Positions 5,983 through 12,916 of a stretch of DNA of 16,122 nucleotides are shown here, piece by piece; position 1 is the first letter of the stretch, and each line of letters opens with the position of its first letter. The position numbers were made by a program, and so were the translations under genes. Origin of the DNA: DAOTVD01 sp034437075 (GTDB lineage: Bacteria; Chloroflexota; Anaerolineae; Aggregatilineales; J027); the NCBI GenBank assembly GCA_034437075.1, contig DAOTVD010000195.1, positions 1 to 16,122 on the forward strand, in the 5' to 3' direction. The notes beneath the pieces are model-generated. The model was not told where the DNA came from, made no database searches, and was given only the letters and a program-made list of their open reading frames with translations.

Positions 5983-8625
5983 ATGACACAATACGCGGTG
6001 GTGGCGCTCAATAAGTCCGTTTCGCAAGGGTTCACGTACCATATCCCCGACGAATTGCGCGGCCAAATACAGCCAGGGCACCTGGTACATGTACCCTTTC
6101 GAACAGGGCAGGAGGCCGGCATTGTCATCGAATGCACGGATGAGGCCCCTCAATTTACCACCAAGCCCGTGCTCGATATTCTGGATACAACCCCAGTCGT
6201 GAGTCCTGTGCAGTTGTCCCTGGCGCAACATTTAGCCGAAACGTTGCTGGCACCGATTGGGCCCTGCGTATGGCTGATGCTGCCGCCTGGCTTCACCCCG
6301 CGCCGCGATACGCGCTATAGCCTCGTGTCATCCGAAGCCGAGCCGGAAGACGCGATCAGCGCCCGCATCCTGAGCTTACTGGCGCGACGCGGGCCCTTGC
6401 ACACCGGGCAACTCCAAAATAGCCTGGGGGCGCAAAAAAATTGGCTGCCGCAGATGCAAGACCTCGTCAAAGCCGGGCAAGTCGCGACTCAATCCGTCCT
6501 AGCCCCGCCGCGCACCAAGCCCAAAACGATTCGCGCAGTCCAGTTGGCCATCACGCCGGATGAAATCCCCGAAGTGATTCCGCAACTCGGGCGAGAATCC
6601 AAGCGCGCCAATGTCGTAGAGGTGTTGCTCGCTCAACCGGACCGCCAAATGCAGCAGGCCAAGCTTCTGAATACCGCAGGGTGCAGCGACAGTGTGCTTA
6701 AAACCCTGGCCACAGGCGAGTATATTCAGGTTGAAGATGCAACCGTTACGCTCACCACAGACCCTACTACAGCGCGCGCACAGATCATCCAATGGCGCGG
6801 AGCGCAGCCCTATATCGACATCTTGCAGACCTTAGCCGCAGCCAACGGGGCCCTGGATGCGGCATCGCTTTACGAACAAACGGGCACGCAATCTCGTCAT
6901 CTGACGCGCTTGCACAAGGACGGCCTCATCGTCTTTATCGACTCGCACATCTGGCGCGATCCGCTGCAAACCCGGCATTACCAAACCGATACGCCACCCG
7001 ACTTAACCCCCGGTCAGGCCGCCGCCTGGGAGACGCTCCAACCCGCCTTAACCAGCGGGGAGCCAAGCGTCTTTTTGCTGCATGGCGTCACGGGCTCTGG
7101 CAAGACAGAAATTTACCTGCGTGCCGTACAAGAGGTGCTGACGGCTGGGCAAAACGCCATTATTCTTGTGCCCGAGATCGCCCTGACGCCGCAGATGGTC
7201 GCGCGGTTTATGGCCCGTTTTCCGGGCCAGGTCGGCCTGGTACATAGCACACTGTCGGCGGGCGAACGGTACGATACCTGGCGGCGGGCGCGGCGTAACG
7301 AATTGCGCGTGATTATCGGTGCGCGCTCGGCCTTGTTCACCCCTCTACCGAATGTCGGCTTAATTGTCTTGGACGAGGAACACGACAACAGCTACAAACA
7401 ATCCCCGCCCTTGATGCCGCCCTACTACCATGCGCGCCAGGCGAGTATTGCCTATATACACCTGACGGGTGGCACGGTTATCTTGGGTAGTGCTACACCC
7501 GACTTGGTGACATATGTCAAAGCCACCCAAACCGGCGAATATCGCTATTTACACCTCCCCGAGCGCGTAATCGTGCAAACGTCCAACCGCATCCAGGGAC
7601 TGCCGCCTGTGCAAATCGTGGATATGCGCCAGGAACTCCGCATGGGGCACACCAGCATTTTCAGCCGAGGATTGCAAACAGCCTTGCGCGAAGTGCTCGA
7701 CGCCAACCAACAAGCGATCTTGTTTTTGAACCGGCGCGGTAGCGCGAGCTTTGTCTTCTGCCGGGATTGCGGTTACATCCATAAATGCCCGCGCTGCGAC
7801 ACGCCTCTGACCTATCACCAGCACCAAACAGCGCTAAAATGCCACCATTGTGGGCATCAGGGGCCAAACCCTAGCACCTGCCCATCGTGCAGCAGTACAC
7901 GCATCAAGTTTTTTGGCGGCGGCACGCAGCGGGTGTTGCAACAACTTCAGGCAGAATTCGCGGGCGTGCGGGCGCTGCGGTGGGATCGCGACACGACCAC
8001 CCATAAAGACGCGCATACCGAGATTTACGAGGCGTTTGCCCAACATGAGGCCGATGTGCTCATCGGCACCCAAATGGTGGCTAAAGGGCTAGATTTACCC
8101 AATGTGACGCTGGTGGGGGTCATCTCGGCGGATACCGGGCTCGGTTTGCCAGATTACCGCGCCGGAGAGGTAACATTTCAATTGGTGACGCAAGTATCGG
8201 GGCGCGCAGGGCGCGGGCTGGCCGCTGGGCGGGTCTTTGTGCAGACTTATCAGCCTGAGAATTACGCCATTCGCGCGGCTGCCGAGCACGATTATGAAAC
8301 GTTCGCTGTGCAAGAGATCGGCTATCGCCAGCAACACCACTGGCCGCCCTATGCTCGGCTGGCCCGGGTGCTGTTTCTGCACCATGACGCAGCGCGCGTG
8401 CAAACCGAAGCGACGCGCGTCGCCCAGCAATTGGCGGCCATTATCCGCGAGGGTGGGCATACTGCCAGCGAGCTCATCGGCCCAGTCCCTTGCTTCTTCA
8501 GCCGCTTAGACAATGTGTTTCGACATCATATTTTGCTGCGCAGCCCAAACCCGACGGCCATCGTCCGTCAGGTCGATGTCGGGAATTTGGCGCATATCGA
8601 CATTGACCCGCTGGACATCTTATGA
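5983..8625 (+). CDS. priA: Primosomal protein N' (replication restart helicase PriA)
   Basis: The protein has 880 residues. PriA is the 3'-5' helicase that recognises stalled forks and reloads the replicative helicase. The ATG at 5983 has AAGGAAAAG just upstream. Visible in order are: an N-terminal 3'-DNA-binding domain (about 1-105, with GHLVHVPF); a long region to about residue 340 with three winged-helix-like stretches; Walker A GVTGSGKT (368-375); DEEH (464-467); a zinc-binding insert with eight cysteines (593, 596, 602, 605, 620, 623, 633, 636); then GTQMVAKGLDLPNV and QVSGRAGR (737-744), and the C-terminal domain ending in IDIDPLDIL. All helicase motifs are intact. It is longer than E. 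coli PriA (732 residues), and the extra length lies mainly between the DNA-binding and helicase domains. It is probably co-transcribed with amrB. Confidence 0.96.
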   Translation: MTQYAVVALNKSVSQGFTYHIPDELRGQIQPGHLVHVPFRTGQEAGIVIECTDEAPQFTTKPVLDILDTTPVVSPVQLSLAQHLAETLLAPIGPCVWLMLPPGFTPRRDTRYSLVSSEAEPEDAISARILSLLARRGPLHTGQLQNSLGAQKNWLPQMQDLVKAGQVATQSVLAPPRTKPKTIRAVQLAITPDEIPEVIPQLGRESKRANVVEVLLAQPDRQMQQAKLLNTAGCSDSVLKTLATGEYIQVEDATVTLTTDPTTARAQIIQWRGAQPYIDILQTLAAANGALDAASLYEQTGTQSRHLTRLHKDGLIVFIDSHIWRDPLQTRHYQTDTPPDLTPGQAAAWETLQPALTSGEPSVFLLHGVTGSGKTEIYLRAVQEVLTAGQNAIILVPEIALTPQMVARFMARFPGQVGLVHSTLSAGERYDTWRRARRNELRVIIGARSALFTPLPNVGLIVLDEEHDNSYKQSPPLMPPYYHARQASIAYIHLTGGTVILGSATPDLVTYVKATQTGEYRYLHLPERVIVQTSNRIQGLPPVQIVDMRQELRMGHTSIFSRGLQTALREVLDANQQAILFLNRRGSASFVFCRDCGYIHKCPRCDTPLTYHQHQTALKCHHCGHQGPNPSTCPSCSSTRIKFFGGGTQRVLQQLQAEFAGVRALRWDRDTTTHKDAHTEIYEAFAQHEADVLIGTQMVAKGLDLPNVTLVGVISADTGLGLPDYRAGEVTFQLVTQVSGRAGRGLAAGRVFVQTYQPENYAIRAAAEHDYETFAVQEIGYRQQHHWPPYARLARVLFLHHDAARVQTEATRVAQQLAAIIREGGHTASELIGPVPCFFSRLDNVFRHHILLRSPNPTAIVRQVDVGNLAHIDIDPLDIL

Positions 8626-8654
8626 TTGATTAAAGGAGCGATGCTTCTTAGAAT
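8626..8654 (+). promoter_or_regulatory. Promoter for the HTH-methyltransferase-SDR-hydrolase run
   Basis: TTGATT (8626-8631) and TAGAAT (8649-8654) are separated by exactly 17 bp and match the sigma70 consensus at 4 and 5 of 6 positions. The element begins one base after the priA stop. Transcription would start near 8661, giving a leader of about 18 nt before the ATG at 8679. This makes the downstream genes a unit separate from priA. Confidence 0.6.
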
Positions 8655-8678
8655 AGCCAAGAAAGCGGGGTCTTTGGT

Positions 8679-9338
8679 ATGAGTGATCAACAAAAAGAAT
8701 CGGAATGGATTAGTCTCGGGGAAGCAGCCAAACTCTTAGGGGTACACCCGACCACAGTGCGCAACTGGGCTGACCAGGGCGAATTGCCGTTTCGGCGTAC
8801 GCCTGGGCGCCATCGGCGCTTCCAGCGTTCGGTTTTGAAGCAATGGGCCGTGCGCAACAAGCGCGACGCCGATCTTAGCGGACAACAAGCCGCCCCCACA
8901 ACACAGAATCCGCAAATCCTCATGGAATATGCGCTGGGGCATACACGCTTCAGCATGGATGAAAAAGAATTGCAGCAAAAAGGCTGGTACCAAGGCCTGA
9001 GCCCTGCCGGGCGCGAGCGTTCGCGCTTGATGGGCCGCTATATTTTAGAAGCACTGCTCGAACATTTAGAAGATAAATTGCCCGAAGGGCAAGAGTTCGC
9101 CAAAGCGCATCAGATCGGCGAGGAATATGCCATTTTGTTACATCAAGAAGGACTCACCATGGCCCAGGCTGTGCAAGCCTTTGTATACTTTGATGATTTT
9201 CTCACCGAGGCGGTGGTGCGCATGATCGCGCCGCAAGTTTCCACCGAGCCTGTCGAATGGAGCGATGTGTTACGCCAGATCAACGCTTTCACCAACGAAA
9301 TTCTGATTTCGATGACCAATACGTTCTCTCGTCAATGA
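8679..9338 (+). CDS. Excisionase/MerR-like HTH protein with helical C-terminal domain
   Basis: The product has 219 residues. Residues about 11-56 form a MerR/excisionase-type winged helix: ISLGEAAKLLGVHPTTVRNWADQGELPFRRTPGRHRRF, read here as one domain in which the helix-turn-helix is followed by the basic GRHRRF wing. A short linker rich in Gln/Ala/Pro follows. Residues about 90-219 are predicted all-helical, with GEEYAILLHQEGLTMAQAVQ and AFVYFDDFLTEAV. This pattern reminds me of the RsbRD N-terminal, globin-like helical domain found in regulators and histidine kinases, but I hold that loosely. It is likely a DNA-binding regulator whose C-terminal domain senses a signal or dimerises. There is no recombinase nearby, so a true excisionase is unlikely. 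The ribosome site (GCGGGG) is weak. A 9-bp gap to the methyltransferase gene suggests co-transcription. Confidence 0.8.
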   Translation: MSDQQKESEWISLGEAAKLLGVHPTTVRNWADQGELPFRRTPGRHRRFQRSVLKQWAVRNKRDADLSGQQAAPTTQNPQILMEYALGHTRFSMDEKELQQKGWYQGLSPAGRERSRLMGRYILEALLEHLEDKLPEGQEFAKAHQIGEEYAILLHQEGLTMAQAVQAFVYFDDFLTEAVVRMIAPQVSTEPVEWSDVLRQINAFTNEILISMTNTFSRQ

Positions 9339-9347
9339 GGCCAAACT

Positions 9348-10250
9348 ATGACTGACCAGTCGTCCGCACCACCCATTCTGGATTATGATGCGACAGGCGC
9401 GGCTACGTATCGCGAAGATTTTTGGGAAAACGCCAATCGGCATTACGAAGACCGCGCCGAACGCATCGCGATTCGGCGCTTGCTGCAACCGCCACACGGA
9501 CAGCGCTTGCTGGAACTCGGCGCGGGGTTTGGGCGGCTGAGCGCGTCATTTGAGGGCTACGACCAAGTTATCATCATGGATTATGCGCGCTCGCAGTTGC
9601 TCGACGCCCGGGCGCGCCTAGGGGATAGCAAATATATCTATGTGGCCGCCGATTTGTATCGCTTGCCCATCGCGGATGGCGCGTGCGACGCGGCGACGTT
9701 AATCCGCGTCATTCATCATTTGGCGGATGTTCCGGCGGCTTTGGCCCAGATTCGGGCGACGTTGGCACCGGGCGCGCTTTTTCTGCTGGAATACGCCAAT
9801 AAACGCAACGCGAAAGCCATGGTGCGTTACGCACTAGGCCGCCAAGATTGGAATCCTTATACGGCTGATCCGGTCGAGTTCGTCGCACTACATTTCGATT
9901 TTCATCCGGCTTACATTCGGCAGGAACTTCTGGCGGCGGGGTTTCAGCCGGGGCGGGCCTTGCCCGTGTCATATTTTCGGCTGGGCATATTAAAGCGCCT
10001 GATTCCGGCTTCAATCCTGGCCGGGGCGGACGGCATCATGCAGCAAACGGGCTGGCTGTACGCCCCCAGCATCTTCACCCGTAGCACCGTGCCGGGTGAG
10101 CGCCCCGCTCAGCTACCGGAAACGGTTTTTAAGTGCCCGGCCTGCGCAGCAGCGCCCCTTGCACACTACGACGCGCGCATGACGTGCACCGCCTGCGGCG
10201 CTGCTTACGCTTTGGAAGATGGCATTTATGATTTCCGCCAACCGCTTTAG
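9348..10250 (+). CDS. Class I SAM methyltransferase with C-terminal zinc ribbon
   Basis: The protein has 300 residues. The ATG at 9348 has GAGG (9337-9340) 7 nt upstream, partly inside the preceding stop. The SAM-binding motif I is LLELGAGFGRL (54-64), followed by an acidic MDYA at the end of the second strand (77-80), AADLYRLPIADGACD (100-114) and IRVIHHLADVPAAL (119-132). This is the Methyltransf_11-like layout. The last 40 residues hold CPAC (263-266) and CTAC (280-283), a four-cysteine zinc ribbon similar to Trm112/YcaR-type domains, which elsewhere act as separate activator partners of methyltransferases. The fusion may supply that partner in cis. Residues 180-245 have no recognisable motif and could form the substrate lid. 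The substrate is unknown. The SDR and hydrolase genes that follow suggest small-molecule or lipid chemistry, but RNA modification cannot be excluded. Confidence 0.88.
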   Translation: MTDQSSAPPILDYDATGAATYREDFWENANRHYEDRAERIAIRRLLQPPHGQRLLELGAGFGRLSASFEGYDQVIIMDYARSQLLDARARLGDSKYIYVAADLYRLPIADGACDAATLIRVIHHLADVPAALAQIRATLAPGALFLLEYANKRNAKAMVRYALGRQDWNPYTADPVEFVALHFDFHPAYIRQELLAAGFQPGRALPVSYFRLGILKRLIPASILAGADGIMQQTGWLYAPSIFTRSTVPGERPAQLPETVFKCPACAAAPLAHYDARMTCTACGAAYALEDGIYDFRQPL

Positions 10251-10297
10251 TATGCTAGGCAACCAACCGAGGTTTGCCACGCGACAAGGTGACTGCT

Positions 10298-11077
10298 TTG
10301 CAAGCTAAAGTCATCCTCTTGACAGGCGCTTCATCGGGCATCGGCGCAGCTTTGGCCGTTGAATTAGCCAATCGAGGGGCAAAGTTGGCGCTTGTGGCGC
10401 GCAGTGCGGATAAATTGCACGCTGTCGCGGCGAACTGTCCGGGTAGCTTGGTTTTGCCATACGACATCACCGAGCCCGACATCCCCGTCTTGTTGGTTGA
10501 GCAAACCGTCAACCATTTTGGGCACCTGGATACCCTCATCAACAATGCTGGGCAATCCATGCTGGGGCGCTTTGATGCACTCACCGACCTGAGCATCTTC
10601 GAGCGGTTGATGGCGTTGAATTTTTATGCCGTTGTGCGCTGTACCCATGCTGCATTACCGCATTTGAAAGCCTCGCGGGGGCTGGTCGTCACGGTTTCGA
10701 GCCTGGCGGGCAAAACGGGCGTCCCCCTGCGGACGGGCTACAGCGCCAGCAAACATGCCGTGCAAGGTTTCATGGATAGTCTGCGCATCGAATTGCGCGA
10801 TAGTGGCGTGGATGTCTGCATGATAAGCCCTGGCTTTGTGGATACGTCTATTCGTGAGCATTCGCTGGGGCCAGATGGCCAACCGCTGGGCCGTAACCCT
10901 ATGCACGGCAAGCGCATGATGTCCGCTGAGGAAGCCGCGCGTCGCATCGCAGATGCCGTGGCCCAACGTCGGCGCGAAGTTTTGATGACCCCGCGCGGCA
11001 AATTGCTCCCCTTAGGGCGCCTGTTATGGCCCGATTTAGTAGATCGGCTGGCCAAGCGCAGTGCTGAACATGAATGA
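10298..11077 (+). CDS. Short-chain dehydrogenase/reductase
   Basis: The product has 259 residues from the chosen start. A classical SDR is clear: cofactor loop TGASSGIG close to the N-terminus, VARSADK after the second strand, LINNAGQS, and the active-site set Ser in VTVSSLAG with YSASK as the catalytic Tyr/Lys, then ISPGFVDTSI. These enzymes oxidise or reduce hydroxy/keto groups with NAD(P)(H). The Arg after the second strand (VAR) suggests NADP(H), as an inference. The frame opens at a TTG at 10274 and has a GTG at 10289. I prefer the TTG at 10298 because AAGGTGA (10286-10292) is a good ribosome site at 5 nt and the product then begins MQAKVILLTGASSGIG, the usual family start. The gene follows the methyltransferase by 47 bp and overlaps the hydrolase start. 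Confidence 0.87.
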   Translation: MQAKVILLTGASSGIGAALAVELANRGAKLALVARSADKLHAVAANCPGSLVLPYDITEPDIPVLLVEQTVNHFGHLDTLINNAGQSMLGRFDALTDLSIFERLMALNFYAVVRCTHAALPHLKASRGLVVTVSSLAGKTGVPLRTGYSASKHAVQGFMDSLRIELRDSGVDVCMISPGFVDTSIREHSLGPDGQPLGRNPMHGKRMMSAEEAARRIADAVAQRRREVLMTPRGKLLPLGRLLWPDLVDRLAKRSAEHE

Positions 11078-12074
11078 TTCGCCTCAGGCGCGTTGGCAGC
11101 GTTGGCGCGCGCGTTTGCCGCAGTTGAGCCCCAGTCAACAAATGATATACGGTGGCGCTTTGAGCATAGCGCTACTGTTGTTTGTTTTTTTCGTCGTGCC
11201 CTATCTTGTGCCCTTGGGCGGGCCGTCTGTACGACCGGCTACGCGCCTAGCAGACCCCAACGGCATATTCCTGGATTTGAATGGCGTGCAGCATTACGCC
11301 ACCCACCAACCCGGCTCCGGCCCGACGGTTATTTTCGTCCATGGTTTCGGTGGTTCGGTGGTCGATTGGCGCGCGCTGTGGCCATATCTGGATGCTTATG
11401 ACGTTTATGCGCTCGATCTGGCGGGCTTTGGCCTATCCGAAAAAGGGCTGAATCTGGACTTAAGCCACGAAGCACAAGCCGCGCGGGTTGTGGCCTTGAT
11501 GGACGCACGCCGCATCCCGCACGCGCATATCGTCGCCCATGATATGGGGGGCAATATCGCCTTGCACTTGGCCCAGCGTTACCCAGATCGCGTGCAGAGC
11601 TTGGCTTTGCTGGCGCCCGCACTCATTTATGAACCCACCACCACCGTGCCGGCTTGGGTACTGCAAACGGACGTGACACAACGCTGGGCACGCTTGTTCA
11701 TCCGGTGGATTATGCCCGCTTCCACGGAGATCAATTTGCGCAGTGCTGCCGAGCGCGATGAGATCGTAACGCCCCAACTCGTCGAAGATTATCAGCGCGC
11801 CTATCATACACCGGGCTGGGACTTGGCTTTACTGGCCCTGGCGCGGGACAACAGCCAGAGCGCCTTGCCGTTGCCTCTGCAAGACACACGAACGCCCAGC
11901 TTGATCGTATGGGGGGCGGAGGATGGTTGGATCGCGCCTCAAACCGCGACCCAAATTGCCGCAGACTTGCCACATGCCCAGCGCGTGATGTTGCCAGGCG
12001 TGGGGCATCTGCCCATGCTGGAAGCACCGCTTGTGCTGGCGATTATCCTACTGAATTATTGGTCGGTTTTCTGA
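11070..12074 (+). CDS. Membrane-anchored alpha/beta hydrolase with Asp nucleophile
   Basis: The product has 334 residues. The ATG at 11070 overlaps the SDR stop by 8 nt, which suggests translational coupling. A hydrophobic segment (about residues 26-49, GALSIALLLFVFFVVPYLV) probably anchors the N-terminus in the membrane. The hydrolase domain shows the oxyanion segment VHGFGG (90-95), DLAGFGLSEK, the nucleophile elbow AHDMGG with Asp158, the acid in WGAEDGW (Asp285) and the base in GVGHLPMLEAP (His313). An Asp rather than Ser at the nucleophile position is the hallmark of epoxide hydrolases and haloalkane dehalogenases, which form an alkyl-enzyme ester; esterases and lipases normally have GxSxG there. 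The dehalogenase halide-binding residues cannot be judged by eye, so epoxide hydrolase-like is only the more cautious choice. The end of the gene overlaps the convergent acetyltransferase gene by 19 nt. Confidence 0.87.
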   Translation: MNDSPQARWQRWRARLPQLSPSQQMIYGGALSIALLLFVFFVVPYLVPLGGPSVRPATRLADPNGIFLDLNGVQHYATHQPGSGPTVIFVHGFGGSVVDWRALWPYLDAYDVYALDLAGFGLSEKGLNLDLSHEAQAARVVALMDARRIPHAHIVAHDMGGNIALHLAQRYPDRVQSLALLAPALIYEPTTTVPAWVLQTDVTQRWARLFIRWIMPASTEINLRSAAERDEIVTPQLVEDYQRAYHTPGWDLALLALARDNSQSALPLPLQDTRTPSLIVWGAEDGWIAPQTATQIAADLPHAQRVMLPGVGHLPMLEAPLVLAIILLNYWSVF

Positions 12075-12916
12075 AACGAATAGACGACCATATCGTTATG
12101 ATCGCGCTGAAAGCCCAAGCGTTGGTAAAGATGCTGCGATTGTTGGTTACTCAGTTGGGTGTTCACGGTCACCGTATCGCAGTTTTGGCGCCATGCCGTC
12201 TGCATCAAATTACTAACCAAGTGTTTGGCGATGCCCCGCCCTCGCCACGCGGGTAACACGGCTAAGCGCGCCAAGTGAATGGCATTATGATACTGCATCG
12301 ATAATTGGTATCCGACAATCTCATCTGTTTTGGTAACCGCGACCTCATGCAAACTCGCTCGGCGATGAGCTTCATACAGGTCAATCAGCCGCATCTGCCA
12401 CATGGGGGCAAAGGCCGCGTGGTCAACCTGCACAATCCGACGCAGGTCGTCGTGGGTGGCAGGGCGCAGGGCCAACTCAGAATGGATTTCTGGCGCGGGG
12501 CAGTCTAGCTCTTTTTTCAGGTTGATTACCATATCTGTGCGCGTAAATTGATTGGCGGCTTCTAGGGTATGGCGCAACCACGCCTGATTGGTCATGATGG
12601 CCACTTGTTGCACGTCAGGCTGCAAGCGCGTATGTACAAACTCCCAAAGATATTGGAAAGTCTGCTGGCAAGTATTTCTAGGCAAAACCAAAAGGCGTAT
12701 CCAGCTATGGCCATGATGAGCCGGTGAAAGGGCCAAAACACCAAGCAAATGGCGGGCTTGCCAGGCCAGGCTCACGATGACATCCGGCCCGCGTAGCCAT
12801 TCGGCGATGGGTTCCCAATCCAAATGATAATGGGCGCGGGGATGGTGTTGGATGAACTGCATCACCAAACGATACTCATGCGGTTGGAGCGCGGTGACTT
12901 CTACCGATTTAACCAT
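12056..12916 (-). CDS. Two-domain GNAT N-acetyltransferase
   Basis: The product has 286 residues. The C-terminal half (about 147-286) is a standard GNAT domain: LALRPATHDDLRRIV, a strand LARLAVLPAWRGRGIA with the acetyl-CoA pyrophosphate loop RGRGIA (225-230), and SQHLYQRLGFQ with Tyr264 in the general-acid position. The N-terminal half (about 1-137) looks like a second, degenerate GNAT fold: it has a WIRLLVLPRN strand but no QxxGxG/A loop and ends VINLKKE. The protein therefore resembles tandem GNAT enzymes with one active site. The ATG at 12916 overlaps the kinase stop (ATGGTTAA, 8 nt), so it is translated with the kinase in one operon. The substrate is unknown. Acetylation of a protein in the same pathway is possible but purely inferred. 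Confidence 0.85.
   Translation of the reverse strand: MVKSVEVTALQPHEYRLVMQFIQHHPRAHYHLDWEPIAEWLRGPDVIVSLAWQARHLLGVLALSPAHHGHSWIRLLVLPRNTCQQTFQYLWEFVHTRLQPDVQQVAIMTNQAWLRHTLEAANQFTRTDMVINLKKELDCPAPEIHSELALRPATHDDLRRIVQVDHAAFAPMWQMRLIDLYEAHRRASLHEVAVTKTDEIVGYQLSMQYHNAIHLARLAVLPAWRGRGIAKHLVSNLMQTAWRQNCDTVTVNTQLSNQQSQHLYQRLGFQRDHNDMVVYSFQKTDQ

Noticed and set aside
6792..7247. A 151-codon frame inside priA.
   Set aside because: It is an Arg/Ala-rich shadow of priA in another frame, with no motif of its own.
8679..9338. A phage or integrative-element excisionase, from the HTH type.
   Set aside because: No integrase, attachment repeat or other phage gene is visible, and the long helical tail does not fit small excisionases.
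12061..12089. A GGTCG/CGACC hairpin at the convergent hydrolase and GNAT ends as a terminator.
   Set aside because: The stem is only five to six base pairs around a long loop and has no T-run.
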